This document shows positions 34,280-42,626 of a stretch of DNA of 64,000 nt, in pieces (position 1 is the first letter of the stretch; every line of letters begins with the position of its first letter). The position numbers were made by a program, and so were the translations under genes. Origin of the DNA: a virus; the IMG/VR virus record IMGVR_UViG_3300042898_001532, positions 1 to 64,000 of that record. One strand, written 5' to 3'. The notes beneath the pieces are model-generated. The model did no database searches. It was not told the origin of the DNA and was given only the letters and a program-made list of their open reading frames with translations.

Positions 34280-35191
34280 TTATTTTCTAATATTTTCGTA
34301 ATTAGATTCAAACCACTCTATTGTTTCTTTTAACCCATCATATAGTGGAGTGAATTTAAAATCGGGTAAATAGTTTTTAATTTTAGAATTATCTGATGGT
34401 TTTCTAAATTGACCATCAGGTTTGTTAGTATCCCACTTTACCTCACCTTTGAAGTTCATTAGTTCTACAATCAATCCTACAACGTCTTTAATTGATACTT
34501 CATCAGAAGTCGATAATATAATCGGTTCATCTTCATTATAATTTTCTAAAACCCATTCAGTTAATTTAACCACATCTTTATTGTAAATAAACTCTCTAAG
34601 TGGTATCCCACTACCCCATATAGTTAATGGTGTATTAGTTTCTCTCGCAATATAACATTTATGTATTAAAGAAGGTACGACATGACCATTCTCTATATCA
34701 AAATTATCATTAATTCCATATATATTAGTAGGTATAACCGATTTGTAATTTAACCCATATTGTTCTCTGTATGACTTGATTTGAATATCTGCCATACGTT
34801 TTGCATATGCATAAGCGTCATTACTAAAATGTGGTGGACCTAGATGTATCTTTTTTTCAGTTAGTGGGTATTCCACATTATTTGGGAAGACACAAGTAGA
34901 CAAAAACACTACTAAGTCTTCTACATTATTTTTTCTACATTCTTCTATTACATTTGTATTCATCATAATATTTTGGTAGAAAAAATCACCTTTATGTTTC
35001 ATGTTACCCATAACACCACCTACCTTACCCGCACAATGTATTACCGACTTAGGTTTATTGGTACTTATCATTATATGAGTTGATATGGGATCTATTAGAT
35101 TGTAATCTTTAGAACCAAACTTTATATAGTTGGAACCTATAAATTGTGATCCGACTAAACCATTTCCGCCAGTAACTAAAATCTTAGACAT
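34280..35191 (-). CDS. fcl: GDP-L-fucose synthase
   Basis: Epimerises and reduces GDP-4-keto-6-deoxy-mannose to GDP-L-fucose with NADPH. Rossmann motif ILVTGGNGLVGS at the N-terminus; catalytic YAYAK (Y-x3-K); family landmarks HCAGKVGGVMGNMKHKGDF, FLSTCVFP, PTNIYGINDNFD and GHVVPSLIHK. I start at the ATG at 35191 rather than 35209, which leaves an 8-nt overlap with gmd; the product is 303 aa, normal for the family. It is paired with gmd and complemented by three fucosyltransferases in the window. Confidence 0.95.
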   Translation of the reverse strand: MSKILVTGGNGLVGSQFIGSNYIKFGSKDYNLIDPISTHIMISTNKPKSVIHCAGKVGGVMGNMKHKGDFFYQNIMMNTNVIEECRKNNVEDLVVFLSTCVFPNNVEYPLTEKKIHLGPPHFSNDAYAYAKRMADIQIKSYREQYGLNYKSVIPTNIYGINDNFDIENGHVVPSLIHKCYIARETNTPLTIWGSGIPLREFIYNKDVVKLTEWVLENYNEDEPIILSTSDEVSIKDVVGLIVELMNFKGEVKWDTNKPDGQFRKPSDNSKIKNYLPDFKFTPLYDGLKETIEWFESNYENIRK

Positions 35192-36179
35192 ATATAATAT
35201 TTTTTTCATTATAATATGTTAACCAATACGATATCATTTCATCTAACATAGTTTCGAAAGTATATTCAGTTACCCACCCTAATTCTTCCCTTAATTTTGT
35301 AGAGTCCCCTTTTAAGTTTTCTAATTCCTCAGGTCTCATATGTTTTTCATCAACTATAATGTAATCTTTATAATCTAAACCTAATTTTTTAAAGGTGTAT
35401 TCACATAAATCGCTAACTGAGTGTGACACACCTGTTGCGCATACATAATCTGTCGGATTATCTGTTTGCAACATCATCCACATTGCTTTAACGTAGTCTT
35501 TAGCATGACCCCAATCCCTAGTAGCGGATAGATTACCTAACGATAGTTTTTCTTGTAACCCTAACTTAATTTTAACTGCTGCCTTAACAACTTTATTTGT
35601 TACGAAATTAGTACCCCTACGAGGAGATTCGTGATTAAATAGAATACCGTTCCATATTTTCATACCATAAGAATTTCTATAATTTCTACAGATATTATAT
35701 GAAAATACTTTTGCACACCCATATGGGGATACTGGATTCATAGGTGTGGTTTCTCTTTGGTATCCATCGGAATCAATGGAATTTCCAAACATTTCAGATG
35801 AAGATGCCTGATAAATTTTCGAATGTGGGGATACCATTCTTATCACCTCTAAAAGATTAAGTGTGCCCACACCAGTAACATTTGCAGTACATATTGGTTG
35901 ATCGAAACTAATTCTAACGTGTGATTGTGCTGCCAAATTATAAACTTCATCTGGTTGTACTTTAGATAAAATTCTAATTAACGATGCCATATCCGTTAAA
36001 TCCGCATACTCTAAATTTATTAAATTACCATCTCTTAAAGATTCAATTCTCGATGATTGTGTTTCAGATACTGAGTTTCTTTTCACAGTTCCCCAAACCT
36101 CATATCCCTTTTCTAAAAGAAATTCTGCCAAATATGAACCATCTTGCCCATTAATTCCAGTTATAAGTGCTTTTTTCAT
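35184..36179 (-). CDS. gmd: GDP-mannose 4,6-dehydratase
   Basis: First step from GDP-mannose toward GDP-L-fucose, giving GDP-4-keto-6-deoxy-mannose. NAD(P)-binding GINGQDGSYLAEFLLEKG (8-25), catalytic S-S-E (YQASSSEMFG) and Y-G-C-A-K (Y-x3-K), and the diagnostic NHESPRRGTNFVT. 331 aa is full length. It overlaps fcl by 8 nt, so the two are co-translated. Supply of GDP-mannose may come from the host or from one of the adjacent nucleotidyltransferase domains. Confidence 0.97.
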   Translation of the reverse strand: MKKALITGINGQDGSYLAEFLLEKGYEVWGTVKRNSVSETQSSRIESLRDGNLINLEYADLTDMASLIRILSKVQPDEVYNLAAQSHVRISFDQPICTANVTGVGTLNLLEVIRMVSPHSKIYQASSSEMFGNSIDSDGYQRETTPMNPVSPYGCAKVFSYNICRNYRNSYGMKIWNGILFNHESPRRGTNFVTNKVVKAAVKIKLGLQEKLSLGNLSATRDWGHAKDYVKAMWMMLQTDNPTDYVCATGVSHSVSDLCEYTFKKLGLDYKDYIIVDEKHMRPEELENLKGDSTKLREELGWVTEYTFETMLDEMISYWLTYYNEKNIIYV

Positions 36180-36191
36180 TTTTTATATTTT

Positions 36192-37745
36192 TTATTTTTT
36201 ATTAAAATATTCGTTCCAATAATTATATGTTTTATAATCATCAGGTGTTCCCCAACAAATATAATCCTCAACCTCAAAAACTTTTACTGTTAATCCCATA
36301 TCTATATTTTGATTTAAAACATCATCAACATAAAATTCGTTATTAGTTCTAATATTTTTTTCTTTATTATTTTTTAAACCATTTAAAAAATATTTTGCCT
36401 TCCTAAAAAACATTGTGCCTACTATTGCGTGAGTTGTTAATGGATCATCATAAATGAAATTTTTACACGAAACATGCCTAATGTTATCATCGTCATCAAC
36501 ATCCAACCAAGCATAACTATTCGGATTAAGTTTACTTGTTTGATTGTTTCTAAATGACCAAACTAAAACATCAATACTTTCATCGAATAACATTTCTTGA
36601 CATTTTTCTACATTATAATATATACCATTATCACATGCAGATATTAAAATAGGGTTTTCAGGGTTAATAGTACCCATACCTAATTCACAAGTACAGGCTT
36701 GTCCTTCGGTAACATAGTCTAATTCAACTACTGAATGATTCGAATAGTATTTTTTTATAATTGAGTTTATGTCAAAGTTATCTGTATGTTCTTTCCTAAC
36801 AATAAAAATATTATTTTCACAAGTAGGTAAATCTTCTACCGCTTTTATTACCATAGGTTTATCTTCTACATCTATAAATGGTTTTGGGGTTAGGTAACCT
36901 TCTTTATAGAATCTATTTCCATTACCCGCCATAGGTAAAATTAATGTAGTATTATTAGGTGTTTTTATCTTTTTCATTTTTTCTTTTTTGAAAAAATTTG
37001 ACCAAGATTTATAAATTTCTAAATCATAAGGTGTACCCCATTGTAACATTTTTTGAATCTCAAAAATACTTACTTTTAAACCATCTTTAATTAATAAATT
37101 ATATACTAAACTTACATAATATTCACCATTAATATTTATATCTAAATCGATTAAAATTTTAAAATATTTTTTTAATAACTTACCACTTTTAAAATAATAT
37201 GTACCATTAGATGCATATTCATTCATTTTGTTTTTAGTAAAAGATTCTTTTTCTTTTATTTGTTCTAAAAACATATTTTTTTCTTTACAAAATGCATAAT
37301 TATCACCACCCAACATATGGGGGTGAAATCCCTTATAACATGCCATTGCACCATCAGAATTTTTTATTCTTACATCATCTAAAAATTGATTATAATCCCA
37401 AACAGTACCATAATCACAATAACTAACAATTACGTCTCTATTATCATCTATTGAATCGAATATTTGATAAACCGCATCCACAGGACCTTTTCTATTTTCA
37501 TTTGGTACGGTGAAAATTTTACAGTTCGGAGAAATATTTTTTAGTGTCTGTAATATATTAGTCTCATCAATATGTTTTTGATTACAAATAAATATAACAT
37601 CATCTGGCCTATTAAACAAATTAACTACATGTTCAATTATTGGTAAGTTATCTACTATTATTAAAGGTTTTGGATTCACATAACCTGCATCTATAAATCT
37701 TTTACCCATTCCTGACATAGGAATAATTATTTGTGGTTTTTTCAT
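36192..37745 (-). CDS. Double sugar-nucleotidyltransferase (two tandem NTP-transferase domains)
   Basis: Two complete NTP-transferase domains in one chain. The first (about 1-255) opens QIIIPMSGMGKRFIDAGYVN and then PKPLI. The second (about 268-517) opens TLILPMAGNGNRFYKEGYLT and then PKPFIDV. Each keeps the G-x-G-x-R-F loop and the P-K-P lysine of nucleotidylyltransferases that couple a sugar phosphate to an NTP. Both have a late acidic/glycine segment ending MLQWGTPYDLE or YICWGTPDDYK, so they are related copies. Two different activities or substrates in one polypeptide are likely. It overlaps the upstream gene by 4 nt. Confidence 0.85.
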   Translation of the reverse strand: MKKPQIIIPMSGMGKRFIDAGYVNPKPLIIVDNLPIIEHVVNLFNRPDDVIFICNQKHIDETNILQTLKNISPNCKIFTVPNENRKGPVDAVYQIFDSIDDNRDVIVSYCDYGTVWDYNQFLDDVRIKNSDGAMACYKGFHPHMLGGDNYAFCKEKNMFLEQIKEKESFTKNKMNEYASNGTYYFKSGKLLKKYFKILIDLDININGEYYVSLVYNLLIKDGLKVSIFEIQKMLQWGTPYDLEIYKSWSNFFKKEKMKKIKTPNNTTLILPMAGNGNRFYKEGYLTPKPFIDVEDKPMVIKAVEDLPTCENNIFIVRKEHTDNFDINSIIKKYYSNHSVVELDYVTEGQACTCELGMGTINPENPILISACDNGIYYNVEKCQEMLFDESIDVLVWSFRNNQTSKLNPNSYAWLDVDDDDNIRHVSCKNFIYDDPLTTHAIVGTMFFRKAKYFLNGLKNNKEKNIRTNNEFYVDDVLNQNIDMGLTVKVFEVEDYICWGTPDDYKTYNYWNEYFNKK

Positions 37746-38221
37746 GGGTGTAATCCTTTAGTTTTTAAATTATACTCACAGTAAGTAATATAATCGGTAC
37801 AAACACCGTATGGTATTTTATTTTTAAATTTGTTTATATCATCTATATTTAATAATGGTATTATTGTTCTTTCACAAATATTTAAATTTAGATTGTGAAC
37901 CCATATTAAATTATTACTGGTTAAAACGTAAGGATCAGAATTGTGACAAAAATATATAAAATTATTTTTATTTTCACTTAATTGTATTGCAGAATCTAAA
38001 TCTTTACAATGTAACCATAGTTTAGATTTTCTTTTTTCTAACCATAATTCACTAACCACATAATCTGGATTATCGTGACCTAAATAAAATTTATTATCAA
38101 TGAATCTTATATCCACCTCGACATCATAACCACTAGATAGGGCAATATCAATATATGACGGTGAATTTTCTTTATTAGGTAATGGTTCTTTTATGTTTCC
38201 TCTATGTGAAATTAATTTCAT
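37742..38221 (-). CDS. Short GDPD-like phosphodiesterase
   Basis: Resembles glycerophosphodiester phosphodiesterases. LISHRGN near the N-terminus (His-Arg-Gly), N-K-E-N-S in place of P-E-N-T, EVDIRFID (E-x-D) and LGHDNPDYVV are the metal- and phosphate-binding motifs. At 159 aa it is shorter than the usual 230-260 aa enzymes, so part of the barrel may be missing or rebuilt. It sits with 4-nt overlaps between the HAD phosphatase and the double nucleotidyltransferase, implying that it acts on a phosphorylated sugar or polyol intermediate rather than in lipid catabolism. Confidence 0.65.
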   Translation of the reverse strand: MKLISHRGNIKEPLPNKENSPSYIDIALSSGYDVEVDIRFIDNKFYLGHDNPDYVVSELWLEKRKSKLWLHCKDLDSAIQLSENKNNFIYFCHNSDPYVLTSNNLIWVHNLNLNICERTIIPLLNIDDINKFKNKIPYGVCTDYITYCEYNLKTKGLHP

Positions 38222-38511
38222 ATCTCTTCAATTCTTAAAGTTTTATCATCTATAAATAAATCGTAATACGGTTTGTCAACAAATAATTCATGATATTTTA
38301 CCCCCCACTCATCTAATTGTTTTTTTGTTAAATCATACCAATTTATTTTAGTTCTACTACCTCTAGCCGTCCAATAAACAATAGTATTACCTTCATCGTA
38401 AAGTTTGTTTATTTTATCTATATTTTCTTTTATAGGTTGAGCATTAAAATAATTTCTAGGGTGAGGTGTTTCACATATGGTTTCATCAATGTCTACATAT
38501 ATAACTTTCAT
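38218..38511 (-). CDS. HAD-family phosphatase (capsule-sugar type)
   Basis: A small HAD protein with motif I IYVDIDETIC (D-x-D), motif II VYWTARG (Thr) and motif III/IV DKPYYDLFIDDKTL (Lys and acidic pair). All catalytic positions are present. At 97 aa it lacks a cap domain, like the small phosphatases in polysaccharide clusters. It likely dephosphorylates a sugar or polyol phosphate made by its neighbours. Four-nt ATGA overlaps on both sides show translational coupling in the cassette. Confidence 0.8.
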   Translation of the reverse strand: MKVIYVDIDETICETPHPRNYFNAQPIKENIDKINKLYDEGNTIVYWTARGSRTKINWYDLTKKQLDEWGVKYHELFVDKPYYDLFIDDKTLRIEEI

Positions 38512-39173
38512 ATTAAAGATTTTCTATATTTTTCGTTTTCATCATTTATTAATTTATTAATATCTAAGTCAGACAAATAAGTCATATTCATTTTATCTAC
38601 TCCTGATAAAAAAATTTCTGCAGATTTTTCACAAATTTCTGTTGCAACTACACATTCTTCTATTGTCTTTCCACAAGTTATAATACCATGATTTTTTAAT
38701 AGTATAAGTTTAGGAAAAAATTTTTCACTTTCAATAAATTTATTAACTATATCTTCTATATGTTTAAATAATTCTTCTCCAGGATTTGCATATGGTATGA
38801 CACACGATTTTTTATCATTAAATATTACTTGATCAGGAAACAACCTGTAAACAGAAAAATCATAAATATTGTCTGAACAAAGTATCTTTAGTGTATTTGT
38901 TGGGTGAGTATGACACACATAATTTATTTCCACATGTTTAAGTAAAAATCTATGAAAATTTAATTCCATACTACCTTTTTTACCTAAATTATCTTTTTGG
39001 TTACCCAAAAAATCATAACAAACTATATCGTCATCAGTTAAATTGTTTAAAAATGAACCACTACTTTTTATGAAAAATAAGTCTCCTTCTTTTTTTGATA
39101 TATTCCCCTCTGCACCAACGACAAATTTTTCAATCTTTTTACCTAATAATTTAAGGTCTTTATGTTTATCCAT
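38508..39173 (-). CDS. Class II aldolase/adducin-family protein
   Basis: Related to L-fuculose- and L-rhamnulose-phosphate aldolases and to ribulose-phosphate epimerase. Landmarks are VVGAEGNISKK (phosphate-binding G-N-x-S), KSSGS, the metal ligands in CHTHPTN (H-x-H) and LLKNHGIITCGKT with a third His. 221 aa matches the family. It starts the coupled four-gene cassette (38508-36192). The reaction may be aldol cleavage or synthesis, or epimerisation, of a sugar phosphate later activated by the nucleotidyltransferase. A TAATTTTG box lies 16 nt upstream. Confidence 0.85.
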   Translation of the reverse strand: MDKHKDLKLLGKKIEKFVVGAEGNISKKEGDLFFIKSSGSFLNNLTDDDIVCYDFLGNQKDNLGKKGSMELNFHRFLLKHVEINYVCHTHPTNTLKILCSDNIYDFSVYRLFPDQVIFNDKKSCVIPYANPGEELFKHIEDIVNKFIESEKFFPKLILLKNHGIITCGKTIEECVVATEICEKSAEIFLSGVDKMNMTYLSDLDINKLINDENEKYRKSLI

Positions 39174-39189
39174 ATTAAATGATTTACAA

Positions 39190-39197
39190 CAAAATTA
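39190..39197 (-). promoter_or_regulatory. Possible host-type promoter, aldolase operon (minus strand)
   Basis: On the minus strand TAATTTTG matches TAnnTTTG, 16 nt before the ATG at 39173. No TTG is seen 20 nt upstream. It is divergent from the plus-strand box at 39254, making this the divergence point of the two glycan gene sets. Confidence 0.4.
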
Positions 39198-39253
39198 AGT
39201 ATTTTTTTTAAAAAATAAATAGTATTTTGTCTTTATATTTTGTCATAATTCAG

Positions 39254-39261
39254 TATTTTTG
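39254..39261 (+). promoter_or_regulatory. Host-type promoter with near-leaderless start
   Basis: TATTTTTG, followed by 4 nt and then the ATG at 39266. The spacing is identical to that at 1679-1691 and 54751-54746. The nearest upstream TTG (39227-39229) is 24 nt away. Confidence 0.5.
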
Positions 39262-39265
39262 TTAA

Positions 39266-40492
39266 ATGAAAATATATAAATTAGATGAGATAAAAGAATT
39301 TACTAACATTCTAAAAAAAGATAAAAACGGTAGGGTTATTAATCTGTACAATTTGAGTGAGTGTCAATTTAATACTGATAAAACATTCTATCCTGATGTG
39401 TCTATTTATTCTTATAAAAATAAAAAACACTTTAACCCAATAAACGAAATAGTATTATCACTAGAGAAACAAAGTATAAAAAAAAATACAAATTTAACCG
39501 TAAAAAAATATAAATATAATGAAGTAAATCCAGTATTTTATTTCATATATAATACAGAAAATTATTTCCATTTTATTTACGATACTTTACCTTATTTAAT
39601 TACATTTAAAAAATTAAAAGATACTACACCTGATATTAAATTATTAGTGAATTACCCTAATCAACAAACAAAACATATATATAAATTCGTTTTAGAATTT
39701 TTAAGTTTAGTTGGTATTAATTTAGAAGATTTAATATTTGTAAATGATGAAACAGTTTATGAAAATATATTTATTTCTTCTTCTTACACTCACAATGAAA
39801 ATTCTAATCTACCTCCAAGAGAAGAAGTATATGGTTTTTTTAGATATATAGTTAATTCTAATTTAAGTCATTTTAAAAATGATACCCCTAAAAAGATTTA
39901 TATTTCGAGAAGAAGTTGGGTACATAACGATTATTCTAACATAGGGACTAATTATACTGCAAAAAGAAAAATGTGTAATGAGGATGAATTAGTAAATTTA
40001 TTAGAAAAAATGGGGTATGTAGAAATTTTTACTGAAAATTTAAACACTATAGAAAAATTAAATTTATTTTTTAACGCAGAAAGTGTTATTGGGGCGATCG
40101 GTGGTGGATTGTGTAATGTTTTATTTTCTAAAGAAGACACTAAGTTGTTAACAATAGTATCCCCAACATTTTTAGATGTCAATTATAGATTTAAATATTC
40201 CTTAGATGGGGTATCAAACAATTACTTTTACAATACTACCCATACTGAGGATAGTGAATTTAAAAGTAATATGAGAGTTGAGTGTGAAGAATTATCTATT
40301 GTTGGTGAGGTGTCTAAAATCGATGGGGATATGTTATCAATAATTTATTCTGATAATTTAGTGGCTGGTTGGAACAACCAAATAAATTTTAAAAAAACTA
40401 CAGTTAATTCTAAAAGTTGTAAGAAATTAGATGAAGGATTAAATTCACCATTTTTAATAGATTTAGAAAAAATTAAAAGTTTAATTTTTTAA
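39266..40492 (+). CDS. Glycosyltransferase family 61 (DUF563)
   Basis: The only plus-strand gene in the glycan island. GT61 landmarks: YHFIYD-type segment NYFHFIYDTLPYLI (about residue 100), KIYISRRSWVHND, and the C-terminal block with KMCNEDELVNLLEKMGYVEI and ESVIGAIGGGLCNVLFSK, where the GAxGxGLxN loop is the donor-site signature. The last about 90 residues form an extra domain not seen in the second GT61 of this window. 408 aa. Its 3' end overlaps the convergent kinase-fusion gene by 20 nt. It has its own host-type box, suggesting independent control. Confidence 0.8.
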   Translation: MKIYKLDEIKEFTNILKKDKNGRVINLYNLSECQFNTDKTFYPDVSIYSYKNKKHFNPINEIVLSLEKQSIKKNTNLTVKKYKYNEVNPVFYFIYNTENYFHFIYDTLPYLITFKKLKDTTPDIKLLVNYPNQQTKHIYKFVLEFLSLVGINLEDLIFVNDETVYENIFISSSYTHNENSNLPPREEVYGFFRYIVNSNLSHFKNDTPKKIYISRRSWVHNDYSNIGTNYTAKRKMCNEDELVNLLEKMGYVEIFTENLNTIEKLNLFFNAESVIGAIGGGLCNVLFSKEDTKLLTIVSPTFLDVNYRFKYSLDGVSNNYFYNTTHTEDSEFKSNMRVECEELSIVGEVSKIDGDMLSIIYSDNLVAGWNNQINFKKTTVNSKSCKKLDEGLNSPFLIDLEKIKSLIF

Positions 40493-41903
40493 GGCGCATT
40501 ATAATAAATATAATATAATCATAAAAATTGTTTAATTTAGGGATATCTAAATTTATGTCAACATACTTTTTAAAATCTAACGTATAAAAATTATTTTCGA
40601 CACTAACTTCTATTGAAACTTTCAGATTTTTTAAATCCTCTACTATTGACTTTATATCAAAATTAGATTTTAATAATAACCTTAAAGAAATATTTTTATC
40701 CTCAAAATTATTTCCATTTAAATTTTCGTAATAAAAATTTATAATTAAGTCTGATTTTTCTCTCTGGGGATAAATATATTCATAATAATCTTTTCTTCTA
40801 CTTTCTATTTGTTTTAAAGATTTTTCTAAAGTATAACCCCTTTCTTTTGTGTCCCTTTTAATCTTCCAATAGTTCTTTAACTTTTCTTCAGTGTCTATAT
40901 AAATTTTTAAATCATAAATATTTTCATCATTAGTATATAAACTATGTAAACCACACACAATAATATTATCTGTCGGTTCTACAGTTTGTTTGTCTGTAAA
41001 TTTACCAGTGGAATGATCATAATCTACATGATAAATTTCTTTACCAATCTTTAAATCAAATATATCTGAGTTCATTTTAGTAATTAAGTTAGCCTCAGGA
41101 TTTAAATGAGTATATTTTTCCCAATTTGAGTCACCTCTTTCCCATTTATGGTATCTGTCACATTCTAATAAAAATGAATTAGAAAAATATTTTTTAAGGG
41201 TGTTTGCCAATGTAGTTTTACCAGATCCTGAATCTCCCGCAATTGAGAATACGTTACATTTAGATAGAATTACATTATAATCTAAATCTATTAATTCATA
41301 TTTTATATTATTATCATTTAAATAATGATAAATTAGTGTTTCAGGTACATTACCATATTTTTCAATTAAGTTGTCTAAATGATTGTAAATACCAAAATAG
41401 GTATCCATAATTTTTGATGATCCGTAAGCAAAAATATCACATAAAAATTTATCATCTTTCTTATTTAGTTTACTTATATCGATTTTACTGTCTTTTGGTA
41501 TATAAATTACATCTTCATCTATTTTTTTAAAAATATCATCTGATAAAATATTTAAATCTGGTCTATATTTAATTACAACATCGTATTTCTGATTTGTTTC
41601 ATTTAAACTTTTTAGTGTATTTAATTTATAAAATTTTAACCAAGAGTTTTTTACGTCGTTAGTCTTTTTATCTGAATTAATTTCATAATTTGGTTCGTGT
41701 AGAATAACAGGATTTAATTTATTTATTAAAGAATTAATTAAATCCTCCGTATAATTTAAATATTTGTCATCACTTTCTTCATTTTTTGTTATATGGATAT
41801 ACACGTCAACATTATCAAACCTATTAATGATATTTGATTTGATATTTTCTATGTTTAACTCAAAACTTCTTAAATAACCTGAAATGATTAATGCAACATT
41901 CAT
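40473..41903 (-). CDS. Fusion: glycan-associated N-terminal domain plus uridine-kinase/PRK-like kinase
   Basis: Residues about 1-205 resemble polysaccharide-cluster proteins with an opening VALIISGYLRSFE and a VIKYRPDLNIL segment (R-P-D). Residues about 215-385 are a P-loop kinase of the uridine kinase/phosphoribulokinase type: FSIAGDSGSGKTTLANTL (Walker A 223-230), then LECDRYHKWERGD as the substrate/metal Asp segment, and IIVCGLHSLY plus a lid RDTKERGYTLEKSL. A further about 90 residues follow. It may phosphorylate a sugar or polyol used by the island. I know of no standard enzyme with this pairing. It is the last gene of the long minus-strand operon. Confidence 0.7.
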   Translation of the reverse strand: MNVALIISGYLRSFELNIENIKSNIINRFDNVDVYIHITKNEESDDKYLNYTEDLINSLINKLNPVILHEPNYEINSDKKTNDVKNSWLKFYKLNTLKSLNETNQKYDVVIKYRPDLNILSDDIFKKIDEDVIYIPKDSKIDISKLNKKDDKFLCDIFAYGSSKIMDTYFGIYNHLDNLIEKYGNVPETLIYHYLNDNNIKYELIDLDYNVILSKCNVFSIAGDSGSGKTTLANTLKKYFSNSFLLECDRYHKWERGDSNWEKYTHLNPEANLITKMNSDIFDLKIGKEIYHVDYDHSTGKFTDKQTVEPTDNIIVCGLHSLYTNDENIYDLKIYIDTEEKLKNYWKIKRDTKERGYTLEKSLKQIESRRKDYYEYIYPQREKSDLIINFYYENLNGNNFEDKNISLRLLLKSNFDIKSIVEDLKNLKVSIEVSVENNFYTLDFKKYVDINLDIPKLNNFYDYIIFIIMRLKKLNF

Positions 41904-41906
41904 TAA

Positions 41907-42626
41907 TTATATATTTTTTATTTTGTTATATAATATTTCTATTAATTCTAAACTTATGTTTAGATGATGATTTTCCCCTTCTATTCTAAACTTATCTTTT
42001 ATAATATCATTTTCAGTAATATCATCCCATATATTAATAAATTTAAAATTATTGATCTCACACATTTTTTCTAATTTAGAATTAAAATATTTATGATTTC
42101 GATTACGTATTTCGTTTGAATCATTATATATGTGTTGGTAATCTATAAAATTTATGGATTCATCTAATTCTCCAGTTTCATTAAAGTTATTAGTTACGTG
42201 TGAAATATTATCTTTGAAATTAACATTAAAATTATATTCAATGTTATTCACAGTACAAGGATTAATCCCACTAACAATAAAATCATTTTCATAACCCAAT
42301 AAAAACTCCTCATATTTTTTAATTAAATCGTCAAAAAAATAATCTAAAGAAATTTTTTCATTCTGTAATACTGATTTATAATAATAACCAAATTCAACAT
42401 CACATTGTCCTATCACAAATAAAGTTTTTTGTCTTTCATTAAAATCAAAATTTTTTATTCTTTCCAATAAACCTAATGTTGATTTTTTTTTTAATAACCC
42501 CTTTATACTTGCACCAGGGGCATTTAACAAAATAATATTATTTATGTCTTTATATGATTTTAAATTGTCAAAACCATATTGAGATGTGTGCGAATCTCCA
42601 ATAACAACTAATTCATCTATATTCAT
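41907..42626 (-). CDS. SGNH/GDSL-family hydrolase
   Basis: Block I LVVIGDSHTSQYG carries the nucleophile Ser12; block III FVIGQCDVEFG corresponds to G-x-N-D with Cys-Asp in place of Asn-Asp; and the end GENHHLNISLELI supplies the catalytic His region. SGNH enzymes in polysaccharide clusters are often acyl- or acetyl-esterases or transferases, so this may edit acyl groups on the glycan. 239 aa, no signal peptide, so it is cytoplasmic. Three nt separate it from the kinase-fusion gene. Confidence 0.7.
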   Translation of the reverse strand: MNIDELVVIGDSHTSQYGFDNLKSYKDINNIILLNAPGASIKGLLKKKSTLGLLERIKNFDFNERQKTLFVIGQCDVEFGYYYKSVLQNEKISLDYFFDDLIKKYEEFLLGYENDFIVSGINPCTVNNIEYNFNVNFKDNISHVTNNFNETGELDESINFIDYQHIYNDSNEIRNRNHKYFNSKLEKMCEINNFKFINIWDDITENDIIKDKFRIEGENHHLNISLELIEILYNKIKNI

